Source: Okeania sp. SIO2B3
Lineage (GTDB): Bacteria; Cyanobacteriota; Cyanobacteriia; Cyanobacteriales; Microcoleaceae
Direction of reading: 5' to 3'
DNA length: 64,000 nucleotides
NCBI RefSeq assembly: GCF_010672525.1
Contig: NZ_JAAHGH010000026.1
Coordinates: 17,996-81,995, forward strand
Made by a program: the position numbers and the translations under genes. Numbering within the stretch: position 1 is the first letter of the stretch; every line of letters starts with the position of its first letter. The notes under the pieces are model-generated. The model had not been told where the DNA came from and did not search any database. It saw only the letters and a program-made list of their open reading frames with translations. Shown in pieces: positions 8,453-17,348 of the stretch.

Positions 8453-9751
8453 CTACTTAGGGCGAAACGCTATTACTCCATAAGCATCAACAGACAAATA
8501 TTTTGATGCCGCCTGTTGAATATCTGACGAGTCAAGTGCCTGAATATGTTGAGGATAACTGAGTGCGGGTGCTAAGTCTCCCACTATTGAGTGATAGTAA
8601 CCATATAAATTAGCTCGATCGCTTGGTGTCTCATTGGCAAAAACAAACCTATTGGCAACTAATGTCCGAATACGTTGAATTTCTGTTTCTGTCACTGACT
8701 CTTGTTGGATAGTATGTATGTGGTGAGCGATCGCTGCTTCTACTTCAGCTAAATTTTCTTCTGGAAGAAGAGCAGATATATAGAAAATTCCTTGATGACG
8801 ATGACTCATATTACTCACACCAATAGAATAAACCAAACCTCGCTCTTCCCGTAAGTCACGCACCAGGCGAGATGTTTTCCCCCGACTCAAAATAGTTGCC
8901 AATACATCTAAGGTATAAGTTTCATGTAATTGAGTTAACCCAGGTACTCGCCAAAGCATCATTAACCTTGCTTGTTGAAGAGCTTCGTCAACTACTTCAT
9001 GGCGAACTATTTTTGTAAAAGGTGCTTCTGGGGTGAAATTATTTGTGGGTGGTAGTGGAGGTATTTCTGGAATATTTTGGCTGTTTTCTGCTTCGGTAAA
9101 TGAGTTGGCAACGATATCAATTAATTCTTCTACTGGTAAATTTCCGACTACAGTAGCAGTCATGGAAGTAGGTTGGTACCAGGTATGGTGAAAGTCGCGC
9201 ATTTGTTGGGGTTGCAGTTGAGAAACAACTTCAGCAGGACCTAATACGGGACGACGATAGGGTAATTTTTCAAAGGCGGTTTCAATCGCTTTTCGGTAAC
9301 AACGACGGTTAGGGTTATCATTTGAGCGCCGAATTTCTTCCAGTACAACAGACCGCTCTCTTTCAAAAGGGTCATCTGCAATGCTGGCATTGAGGAGTAC
9401 TTCCCACTGCAAAGGTGCTAATTTGGCAAAGTCTTTAGGAGCAGTGGTAATGTAAAAATGGGTGTAGTCTTGGCTAGTGGCGGCGTTCATTACCGCACCT
9501 TGTTGTTCTACTAAGCGTTCAAATTCACCACTAGGGAGTTTGGGAGTGCCTTTGAAAATTATATGTTCGAGAAAATGGGCCATACCATTGATTGGTTCAG
9601 ATTCAATAGCAGAGCCAACGTTTAGCCAAATATTGAGATTAACTGCTTCAACTGGTAGGTGTTCGGCAATTATAGTAAGTCCATTTGGTAATTGATGGAT
9701 AGTAGGGGCGTTTAGAGATTCGAGGGTTGGTTGGACTAGGGTTGAGGTCAT
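8453..9751 (-). CDS. M16 family zinc peptidase
   Basis: The 432-residue protein (from the ATG at 9751) has the inverted zinc motif HFLEH in GMAHFLEHIIFKGT, with the downstream glutamate in the VLEEIRRSND stretch. The C-terminal half (RQARLMMLWRVPGL..., RGLVYSIGVS) is the second M16 domain, with the conserved R/Y substrate-binding pair. Family members are mitochondrial-processing-peptidase-like enzymes that cleave small peptides. An in-frame upstream ATG at 9799 would add 16 residues. I prefer 9751 because homologues begin MTSTL. It stands alone in this window, whereas M16 genes often occur as pairs. Confidence 0.9.
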   Translation of the reverse strand: MTSTLVQPTLESLNAPTIHQLPNGLTIIAEHLPVEAVNLNIWLNVGSAIESEPINGMAHFLEHIIFKGTPKLPSGEFERLVEQQGAVMNAATSQDYTHFYITTAPKDFAKLAPLQWEVLLNASIADDPFERERSVVLEEIRRSNDNPNRRCYRKAIETAFEKLPYRRPVLGPAEVVSQLQPQQMRDFHHTWYQPTSMTATVVGNLPVEELIDIVANSFTEAENSQNIPEIPPLPPTNNFTPEAPFTKIVRHEVVDEALQQARLMMLWRVPGLTQLHETYTLDVLATILSRGKTSRLVRDLREERGLVYSIGVSNMSHRHQGIFYISALLPEENLAEVEAAIAHHIHTIQQESVTETEIQRIRTLVANRFVFANETPSDRANLYGYYHSIVGDLAPALSYPQHIQALDSSDIQQAASKYLSVDAYGVIAFRPK

Positions 9752-9995
9752 TCTTGATTTTTTCTGTGGTTTACTTTTCTCAATATATATATTAGACATC
9801 TCCAGAAAATAGGGAACAGGGAATAGGGAATAGGGAACAGGGAGAAATAATTCAGGACTTACGTATGAACGCTATTGGTAGGGTGTGTTAGCGGTAGCGT
9901 AACGCACAAAGCCCTATATGTATTGTCAGTGCCTAATTCCTATAGCAGAGGGAAGAAGGAAGAAGTAAGAGGGAAGAAGGAAGAGGGAGGAAGTA

Positions 9996-10281
9996 ATATC
10001 ATGTTCGGTTGAATACTTATAAATAACTGTTGTGAGGAAGACCGAGTCAGGAGTCAGGAGACAAGAAAGGAGGAATGCTTATGAAATATTGCACAATAGT
10101 ATTGATAATTTCAGTATTTCTTTGGTACTGTCGGTACTGTCAGTCCTTAAATTTTACAGGACTTACGCAAATACACTACATATAGTAGATAAAAACTATA
10201 GCACTATGGTATATATAGTGTTTTATCATTAAAATGCGTAAGTCCTGTTTTATTTATAACTGACCCGTCCGAACATGATAT
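9996..10281. mobile_element. Family B MITE (286 bp, contains a family C element)
   Basis: Terminal inverted repeats: ATATCATGTTCGG at the left and CCGAACATGATAT at the right, perfect over 13 bp. Without the 91-bp insert it would be about 195 bp. No ORF of substance. Confidence 0.75.
10157..10247. mobile_element. Family C MITE (91 bp) nested in family B
   Basis: Perfect 13-bp terminal inverted repeats CAGGACTTACGCA / TGCGTAAGTCCTG. Another copy of exactly the same length lies at 25220-25310. Flanked by TTTTA on both sides, a possible target duplication. Confidence 0.8.
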
Positions 10282-10500
10282 AAGAGGGAAGGGAAGAGGG
10301 AAGAGAGAAGAAGGAAGAGGGAAGAGGGAAAAATATTGCTTTGTCTGAGTTTTCAGCTTTTGCTCTGTCGGTCTCTTTTCCTTCGACTGCTTTGAAGAAG
10401 GCAGCTATTAAGTACAAAAATTGGGATAATTTATTTTCTGCTATTCCCTTAAACCTGCAAAAGAAAAGATAAATATAGTAGGGAATAGGACACTGCTATA

Positions 10501-12009
10501 TTACAACCAAATATTAGGAAATATTGATTTTCCTATCTCTCTGAACGACTTATTAATTGTCCTGGCAAATTGAATATGCTCTTCATCTTTTTCCACGGGA
10601 ATAATATTAGCTTTCTGTCCTAATTTAAACTTATCTATTACTAAGTTAGCTGCTTCTAATCCTGTTACATAAGCTTTTTCCTGAGACCATGAACCGTGAC
10701 AATTAACAATCCAATCTCCACTCATAAATACATTGTCAAAACTTGTTTTGGTAGGCAGTAAATATTGATAACTACCAGGAAAAAAGTGTGTGACTGCTTC
10801 TCTAACTCTAACCACACTTTGGTCAATAATTTCTGCTTCTATAAATTCTGGAATACAAGTTGCTAAATATGTCTGTACCATTTTAATAATTTCCCCATCG
10901 CTCAAAGGTAAAAACTGATTAGCATGATAAAAATCTACTTCTACAACTGTTCCTGGTTCATGGCGGAATTCGTCATGTAAAGTATTCAAGTCAAAAAACG
11001 TCCAGCCTGTAGTTGTATCAAATCCAAAACAAGCGTTAGAAGCACGAGGAATTGAAATTTTTCGGTCGAACCATAATCTGGTTCCTAATACATCAACTCC
11101 ATTTAAATTATTAATATTCCTAAATTCTTGACGACTTTGCAGAGCTTCACTTCCTGCCATAATCTTTTTCATTCCACTAATACCAACAGCAAAAATAACT
11201 GCATCTGCTTCAAATATTTGGTCTTCACAAACAACCTTTGTTGCTTTGCCATTATCATCAACAATTAAGTCAGTAACTCGCTGTTTTGTCAGAACTTTGC
11301 CTCCCAGATTTTCGATATTTTCTACCCAAGGTTTAAATATCATTTCTCCTACAGTTCCCCGACACCAAACTACATCAAAATCTGGTTGATGAGCTAGGAT
11401 AAAATAATATAACATTCCCAATGCAGCAGCCGCCGAACATTGTTCTCCCGGAGCAAATAAACCAACTAATAACATGGCGTTAAAAGCATCATCATATAAT
11501 CTTTTAGTTACGCCATATTGTTTGAATAATTCTCTCGCTGTTACTGAATCATATCTTCGCCAAGCTTCATCCGAATTGTCAAAATCGATCACAGAATAAA
11601 GCAGTGGGAGAGCAGAAAGGCGATCGCTCAAGGGCAACCGTTTAAATTGAGTATAAATAAAAGTACCAAGAGGTGTTGGTAAAGGTGGTAAATCTTGAAA
11701 AATAGGTGATTCTACCTCTAACCCAGCAGGAGAATATTGAGCTGAACGAGTCCAAGGAGTAAATGGATCGAGGTTTAATTTCTTGACAAGAGAAAATATG
11801 TTATGGTATGGATACCAAAAACCATGTATGCCCACTTCTACGGAACGGCCTCCGGGAGTTTTCCAGCCAGCGACTAAACCACCGGGATAAGGGCCAGCTT
11901 CTAGAAGTGTAACGTCATAACCATTTTTGGCTAGGTGGTGAGTGGCTCCTAAACCAGCCCAACCAGCACCAACTACTACTATCTTTGGAGTTTGAGTTCC
12001 TATTGTCAT
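10501..12009 (-). CDS. FAD-dependent oxidoreductase of the carotene-desaturase type
   Basis: The 502-residue flavoprotein has an N-terminal dinucleotide-binding fold VVVGAGWAGLGATHHLAKNG (about residues 11-30) followed by LLEAGPYPGGLVAG, as in phytoene and zeta-carotene desaturases and related amine oxidases. The C-terminal FMSGDWI...GSWSQEKAYVTGLEAAN is the matching FAD-binding end. The substrate is not fixed by sequence; the canonical crtP and crtQ enzymes are close relatives, and this looks like a paralogue. It begins with a clear ATG at 12009. No operon partner is adjacent. Confidence 0.82.
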   Translation of the reverse strand: MTIGTQTPKIVVVGAGWAGLGATHHLAKNGYDVTLLEAGPYPGGLVAGWKTPGGRSVEVGIHGFWYPYHNIFSLVKKLNLDPFTPWTRSAQYSPAGLEVESPIFQDLPPLPTPLGTFIYTQFKRLPLSDRLSALPLLYSVIDFDNSDEAWRRYDSVTARELFKQYGVTKRLYDDAFNAMLLVGLFAPGEQCSAAAALGMLYYFILAHQPDFDVVWCRGTVGEMIFKPWVENIENLGGKVLTKQRVTDLIVDDNGKATKVVCEDQIFEADAVIFAVGISGMKKIMAGSEALQSRQEFRNINNLNGVDVLGTRLWFDRKISIPRASNACFGFDTTTGWTFFDLNTLHDEFRHEPGTVVEVDFYHANQFLPLSDGEIIKMVQTYLATCIPEFIEAEIIDQSVVRVREAVTHFFPGSYQYLLPTKTSFDNVFMSGDWIVNCHGSWSQEKAYVTGLEAANLVIDKFKLGQKANIIPVEKDEEHIQFARTINKSFREIGKSIFPNIWL

Positions 12010-12296
12010 ACTACTTTTTTTTAAGTCAAAAATTCAGTAATTTTTGTGGATTTTCTCAAGCCAATTTTCAGGCGAGTTTCCCAATTTGCTTCTAATTTGC
12101 TTAATTTTCTAGTAGTTGTCAAGGCTGTGCATAGATAATATTTTGAAAGAGAAAGGATATGAGAAGAGATTTCAATAATTGATAATTGATAATGAATAAT
12201 TGATAACTACCTCTCTCTAAAAGGAAGAGGATTGATGCGGTAGGGAAAACTTTTTCTTGTTTTTCATTTAAAGTAGAGGCTTTCAAGCTTAATTAT
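12010..12296. other. Intergenic spacer upstream of the flavoprotein
   Basis: AT-rich, with a TTGATAATTGATAATGAATAATTG repeat cluster near 12180. No gene recognised. Confidence 0.5.
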
Positions 12297-12510
12297 AACG
12301 AAATATTGCCTTATGTTTGCTGGAAACGAGGTAAGTACTATTCCAAAGTTGACAAGAATTATACCTCTCAAGAATGTCCGTTATGTGGGCATATTCATAA
12401 GAAGAAATTGTCTGTTTGCGTAGCATTCCGTAGGAATAGAAAACATAATTGCAGCAACTGTGGTTATCAACTGAATCAGAATGTAGCTGCTGCACCCACC
12501 CCCATCCCCT
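12297..12510 (+). pseudogene. TnpB (IS200/IS605 OrfB) C-terminal remnant
   Basis: The frame reads GKYYSKVDKNYTSQECPLCG, then KHNCSNCGYQLNQNVAAA. This is the C-terminal zinc-ribbon of TnpB (CxxC...CxxC) with the conserved final D/N...AA stretch. Everything upstream, including the RuvC nuclease core, is gone. Between the two CxxC halves an extra VCVAFRRNRK is encoded by a palindromic GTAGCATTCCG repeat. This is an RNA-guided nuclease relic, not a working gene. Confidence 0.8.
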
Positions 12511-12540
12511 CCCGGGAGGGGAGCAAGAGGGGTGGGTGAG

Positions 12541-12645
12541 GATTAATAGCCGTGTGCCCCACGGCCCGAGAAAAGCGCACTTCCTGCGCTGAGGGAACTT
12601 CAGCGTAAAGACCGAGCAAGAAAGCTTGTGAATATGGTAGTAGCG
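12541..12645 (+). ncRNA. Possible omegaRNA / right-end relic next to the TnpB remnant
   Basis: Immediately after the tnpB fragment lie stacked hairpins: GCCGTG/CACGGC (about 12549-12565) and AGCGCA/TGCGCT (about 12572-12590). A GAGGGAACTTC string follows. TnpB guide RNAs (omegaRNAs) are encoded across the 3' end of tnpB and the element's right end, so position and structure fit. No expression evidence; could be just a decayed IS end. Confidence 0.4.
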
Positions 12646-12855
12646 GGGGTAAAATTCAGTTTATTTGATTTGTTATCTAGCCCGAGAATCTGTGATACAA
12701 GAATCTCCCGTTATAATCTCCGATTTAAGGGTGAGAGTGTCAATTTGAGAGATGTAGTTAAAATTAAAAGATAAAGTCTATTTTTTACTCGTTAATTAAA
12801 AAAAAAGAATAGACAATATCACAAAACCTGTATAAAGTCAAGAAAATAAACATTA
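12646..12855. other. Spacer ahead of the helicase gene
   Basis: AT-rich, with a GAGAATCTGTGATACAAGAATCTCC imperfect inverted repeat at about 12684. No gene. Confidence 0.45.
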
Positions 12856-15567
12856 GTGTCATACTCAACCCAGAACAGCCGAGAGCTGGATCTGAAGACC
12901 TTATTTCCATTTGAACTAGACAACTTCCAGAAAGAGGCGATCGTCGCCGTAAACGCTGGAAAATCCGTAGTTGTTTGTACCCCTACCGGCTCAGGCAAAA
13001 CCCTAATTGGAGAATACGCCATCTACCGTGCCCTAAGTCGCGGGCGACGAGTATTCTACACCACACCCCTCAAAGCTCTGTCAAACCAAAAATTGCGGGA
13101 CTTCCGGGAAAAATTTGGAGCAGACAAAGTAGGGTTAGTCACCGGAGATACCTCTGTCAATAGGGAAGCATCAGTTCTAGTAATGACTACAGAAGTCTTC
13201 CGCAATATGCTCTATGGCACCCCCATAGGAGAAATAGGGACATCTCTAGAAAAAGTAGAAGCCGTAGTCCTTGACGAATGCCACTACATGAACGATCGCC
13301 AAAGAGGCACAGTATGGGAAGAATTAATAATTTATTGTCCACCAGAAATTCAACTATTAGCTCTCTCCGCTACAGTAGCCAACAGCGACCAGCTTACAGA
13401 TTGGATTAATAAAGTACATGGGCCAACTGAACTGATTTACTCTGATTTTCGGCCAGTACCTCTCCAATTTAATTTTTCTAACAGTAAAGGTCTATTTCCT
13501 CTACTGAGCAATAACCAAAAAAGAGTAAATCCCTTGCTCAAGCCTAAAAATCGACATATAGGTAGAGATAGAAGAGAAAAACAATTAGAACCAATATTGC
13601 CGGCAGTATTATCTCAACTCAAAGAGCGGGATATGTTACCAGCTATCTACTTCATATTTAGTCGTCGAGGTTGCGATCGCGCAGTGGCAGAAATAGCACA
13701 AGTCAGCAATCTTACTTTGCTGGACGAAACAGAAACTATTCAACTGCAAAATTTAATTCAAAAATTCCTCAATAGTAACCCAGACCTAACTCACTCTAAA
13801 AGACTCGAACCCCTAAGCAGAGGTATAGCATCCCACCATGCGGGAATGTTACCAGTGTGGAAAGGTTTAGTGGAGGAATTATTTCAGCTAGGTTTAATCA
13901 AAGTAGTATTTGCCACTGAAACCTTAGCTGCTGGAATTAATATGCCAGCTCGTACTACTGTAATATCTAGCCTCTCTAAACGTACGGATGAAGGTCACAG
14001 ACTGCTAAAACCATCAGAATTTTTGCAAATGGCAGGTAGAGCTGGACGACGGGGGATGGATGTTCAAGGTTACGTTTTAACTGTCCAGACTAGGTTTGAG
14101 GGTGCGAAGGAGGCATCTTACTTAGCAACTTCAGAAGCTGACCCTCTGGTTAGTCAGTTTACTCCTAGTTATGGTATGGTGCTGAATTTGCTGCAAACTC
14201 ATACTTTGGAGGAGGCAAAGGAGTTAGTCGAACGTAGTTTTGGTCAATATTTATCTACTCTTTCTTTGGAAGCAGAACGTATAGAGATTGAGCAAAAAGA
14301 GGCAGAGTTAACTTCTTTGCAAAATAAATTAGGGATTTATGAACAGAATGATTTGGTAAATTTAGAGCAGTTGCTGAGAGATTATGAGAAGATACGGGAA
14401 AGAGTAAAAGAAGAAAAACGACTGCTGAAAATTTTGCAAAGGCAAGCCGATGAAAATCGCATTAAGGAGATGTCTTTGTCTTTGTCTTTTGCTCTATCAG
14501 GAACTATTATGAGTTTAAAAGGAAAGCACGTTCCTACTGCTAAGAGGTCTGATGCTAAACCTATTGCTGCTGCTTTAGTTGCTAAAATTCCTGGTTCTGG
14601 TCAGTCTTCTTACTATGTATGTTTGGGTAAGGATAATCGATGGTATGTTGTGGCAGCTATGGATGTTGTCGGTTTACACCCAGATGTACCCCGCTTAGTG
14701 GCGGTAGAACAGATGGAGTTGCCTGCTGAGATAGATTTTAGGTTGGGGCAATGCCGTAAAGGAGATGAAATTTATCTGAGTTTATCTGAACAAATTCCAG
14801 AAGTACCTCCACCAATAGATGCTCCAGAAGTTTTGGTGCAGATGCAGAAAGTGGCAACGGTGGAAGTAAATATTCAGGAACATCCGCTGAAGGAATGGGG
14901 AAGTCCTCGTATTTTGTTAAAGGGTTGGCGACGAATGGGTATATTGCAGATGGAAATAGGCGATCGCCAAACTGAGTTGGAGGATAAGTTGGCTCGTCAT
15001 TGGCAGGAGTTTCTTAATCTGATTGAAATTTTGCAATATTTTGGTTGTCTGCATGAAGTTGTGCCTACGGAAATTGGTCAAGCTTGTGCCGCGATCCGAG
15101 GTGATAATGAATTGTGGCTTGGTTTGGCTTTGATGTCTGGTGTTCTTGATGAACTTGACCCTCATCATTTGGCTGCTGCTTGTGCTGCTCTGGTGATGGA
15201 AATTACTAGACCTGATAGTTGGTCACGTTATGATTTGTCTATGGAGGTAGAGGATGCTTTGGGTGGTTTGCGTAGTTTACGACATCAGTTATTTCAGGTG
15301 CAGCGTCGGTATCGGGTAAGTTTACCTGTTTGGCTGGAGAGGGATTTGATTAGTTTGGTTGAACAGTGGGCACTGGAGGTGGAATGGCAGGTGTTGGTGG
15401 ACAATACGAGTCTGGATGAGGGTGATGTTGTCCGGATTTTACGTCGGACTCTGGATTTTCTTTCTCAGATTCCTCATGTGCCTCATTTGTCTGATGTTTT
15501 GCGACGGAATGCTTATCGGGCTATGCAGTTGATCGACCGTTTTCCTGTTAATGAGGAGGTTAAGTAG
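12856..15567 (+). CDS. Ski2-like DExH-box RNA helicase
   Basis: 903 residues. Two RecA domains carry Walker A TPTGSGKT (about residues 41-48), motif II DECH, motif III SAT and motif VI QMAGRAGRRG. A winged-helix/DSHCT-type C-terminal region follows (WEELIIYCPPE is in RecA1; RYDLSMEVEDALGGLRSLRHQLF near the end). This is the Ski2/Mtr4-type architecture common in cyanobacteria, likely acting in RNA turnover or ribosome-associated RNA remodelling. The first codon is GTG at 12856, reading MSYSTQNSRELDLKTLFPFE; the acidic FPFELDNFQ segment is the conserved start of the helicase. No close partner gene. Confidence 0.93.
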   Translation: MSYSTQNSRELDLKTLFPFELDNFQKEAIVAVNAGKSVVVCTPTGSGKTLIGEYAIYRALSRGRRVFYTTPLKALSNQKLRDFREKFGADKVGLVTGDTSVNREASVLVMTTEVFRNMLYGTPIGEIGTSLEKVEAVVLDECHYMNDRQRGTVWEELIIYCPPEIQLLALSATVANSDQLTDWINKVHGPTELIYSDFRPVPLQFNFSNSKGLFPLLSNNQKRVNPLLKPKNRHIGRDRREKQLEPILPAVLSQLKERDMLPAIYFIFSRRGCDRAVAEIAQVSNLTLLDETETIQLQNLIQKFLNSNPDLTHSKRLEPLSRGIASHHAGMLPVWKGLVEELFQLGLIKVVFATETLAAGINMPARTTVISSLSKRTDEGHRLLKPSEFLQMAGRAGRRGMDVQGYVLTVQTRFEGAKEASYLATSEADPLVSQFTPSYGMVLNLLQTHTLEEAKELVERSFGQYLSTLSLEAERIEIEQKEAELTSLQNKLGIYEQNDLVNLEQLLRDYEKIRERVKEEKRLLKILQRQADENRIKEMSLSLSFALSGTIMSLKGKHVPTAKRSDAKPIAAALVAKIPGSGQSSYYVCLGKDNRWYVVAAMDVVGLHPDVPRLVAVEQMELPAEIDFRLGQCRKGDEIYLSLSEQIPEVPPPIDAPEVLVQMQKVATVEVNIQEHPLKEWGSPRILLKGWRRMGILQMEIGDRQTELEDKLARHWQEFLNLIEILQYFGCLHEVVPTEIGQACAAIRGDNELWLGLALMSGVLDELDPHHLAAACAALVMEITRPDSWSRYDLSMEVEDALGGLRSLRHQLFQVQRRYRVSLPVWLERDLISLVEQWALEVEWQVLVDNTSLDEGDVVRILRRTLDFLSQIPHVPHLSDVLRRNAYRAMQLIDRFPVNEEVK

Positions 15568-17266
15568 GGTTTGATGTTTCTAGTGCCACTACGCGGAAGT
15601 CAAAAGTCGTAGGGGCGAATGCCATTCGCCCTCAAAAGTATTGATTTATAAGGCTTTTAGGATTTTGGAACCAGTTATTTCCGCCATCCTGTACTAGGAG
15701 TTTAAATAACCTAGATTTTAAGAAGGAAGAGGCAAGAGAGAAGAATTTTGTGTTGTCTGAGTTTTCAGCTTTTGATATGTCTGCGCCTTTTCCTTCGACT
15801 GCTATTACTATTATTGTACAATAGTTGAATAAAAAGTCATGCGTAGGGGCGAGTAACGCCCAATGATTACATACTACCATGATTTTTTTGAGGATGCAAG
15901 GGGAAAATCATTGCCGATTTTTTTTTGAGCTTCACAGAATGCAGATTCTATATTTTGATTAGCGATCGCGACGGGGGAACGGAGTTTTATCTCTTTATTT
16001 GTCGATGGTAGAAAATTTTCTACCTTGTAGTAGGCCGACACGTCTCAAATGTTGGAATGGTAGAGGTCCGTTTTCCTTCAATTTAGTATTAATATTCAAG
16101 TTGTATCTGAGTTGAATAAAAAGTCATGTGTAGGGGCGAACAACTCCCAATGACTAAATCATATCATAATTTTTTTGGGGATGCAAGAGGAAATACCTTG
16201 CCGTTTTTTTGGAGCTTCACAGGATGCAGATTAATCATCCGTATATCTGTGGCAAAATCCTTGTCTGGCTAATGGGGTGAAAATTTTGCCTGTTGTTACT
16301 TCTTTTGGGAGTGCTTCACAAAGTGAGATTTTTTTTCTGGTGTTTTGATGGTGCAAGTATCTCTTCTATATATATATTCAGTGGCGATATGCTATTTGTA
16401 CGTTGAATAAAAAGTCATGCGTAGGGGCGAACAACCCCCAATGATTAAATCCTATCATAATTTTTTTGGGGATGCAAGAGGAAATTCCTTGCCGATTTTT
16501 TTTGAGCTTCACAAAATGATGATTTTCTTTGTTTGTGAATTATTGAATATAGCGATCGCTTCTACATGAGTAGATATATTGATGTGTTGGTGGGGTGAAA
16601 ATTTTTCGGTGTCGCCACTTCTTTTCTTCGTAGTGCTTCACAGGATGATAAGTTTTCTGATGTTTTGATTCTGATGTTTTGATAGTGTGAGTATCTCTAT
16701 ATATATTCAGTGGTGATATACTGTTTTTGAGTTGAATAAAAAGTCATGTTTAGGGGCGAACAACCCCCAATGATTAAATCCTATCATAATTTTTTTGGGG
16801 ATGCAAGAGGAAATTCCTTGCCGATTTTTTGAGCTTCACAAAATGATAATTTTTCTTTGTTTGTGAATATAGCGATCGCTTCTGCATGATTAAAAAATAT
16901 ATTGATATTGATGGGGTGAAAATTTTTCGGTGGTCTAATGGTCGTGCATTGTGATTATTTTTGTGACAAAAACAGTGGGAGCATCTTGCTCCCGTACCAG
17001 ATATTTCTTGCTCCCGTGCCAGATATTCCTTTTTCCTGTCGCTACTTCTTTTCTTGGTAGTGCTTCACAAGATAATATTTTTCTGATGTGAGTATCTCTT
17101 CTATATATATTCAGTGGCGATATGCTGTTTTTGCGTTGAATAAAAAGTCATGTGTAGGTGCGAGTAACCCCCAATAATTACATACTACTATGATTTTTTT
17201 AGGAATGCAAGGGGAAATTCCTTCCCGCCCGACTTAATTTTTAGAGCTTCACAGAATGCAGATTAA
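15568..17266. repeat. 1.7-kb noncoding region dominated by a long tandem repeat
   Basis: No gene. From 15824 a long unit recurs five times (next entry). Before it lies a palindrome GGGCGAATGCCATTCGCCC at about 15613, repeated near 35407. Several GCGATCGC sites occur inside the units. Confidence 0.75.
15824..17266 (+). repeat. Five-copy long tandem repeat (period about 290-400 bp)
   Basis: Units begin with TTGAATAAAAAGTCATG at 15824, 16112, 16403, 16732 and 17136. Each continues with TAGGGGCGA, a CCCAATGATTA block, TTTTTTTGGGGATGCAAG and a GAGCTTCACA block. Spacings are 288, 291, 329 and 404 bp. The later units are extended by insertion of a GGTGGTCTAATG stretch and a GGGAGCATCTTGCTCCC palindrome. 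It lies at the 3' side of the kinase-FGE gene. Function unknown. Confidence 0.85.
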
Positions 17267-17267
17267 T

Positions 17268-17310
17268 CATCCGTGTATCAGACAAGGATTTTGCCACGGA
17301 TATACGGATG
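17268..17310. other. Hairpin 39 nt downstream of the kinase-FGE gene
   Basis: CATCCGTGTATC (17268-17279) pairs with GATATACGGATG (17299-17310), one mismatch over 12 bp, with a 19-nt loop. Hairpin or cruciform structures just downstream of the variable region are a known requirement for target recognition in some diversity-generating retroelements. It could alternatively be the transcription terminator region. A related half-copy with the loop in the opposite orientation lies at about 16238-16266. Confidence 0.55.
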
Positions 17311-17348
17311 GATGCAGGAAAGAGGGAAAAGAATAAAGGGGAAGAATC

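Larger units (their letters stand above)
9800..10500. repeat. Intergenic carrying nested miniature elements
   Basis: Contains GGGAATAGGGAACAGG simple repeats, a family C-like left end near 9853, a complete family B element (9996-10281) with a family C element inside it (10157-10247), and GGAAGAGGGAAGAAGG purine repeats. No gene seen. Confidence 0.65.

Noticed and set aside
10032..10232. 66-codon ORF
   Set aside because: Runs through nested family B and C elements; not protein-like.
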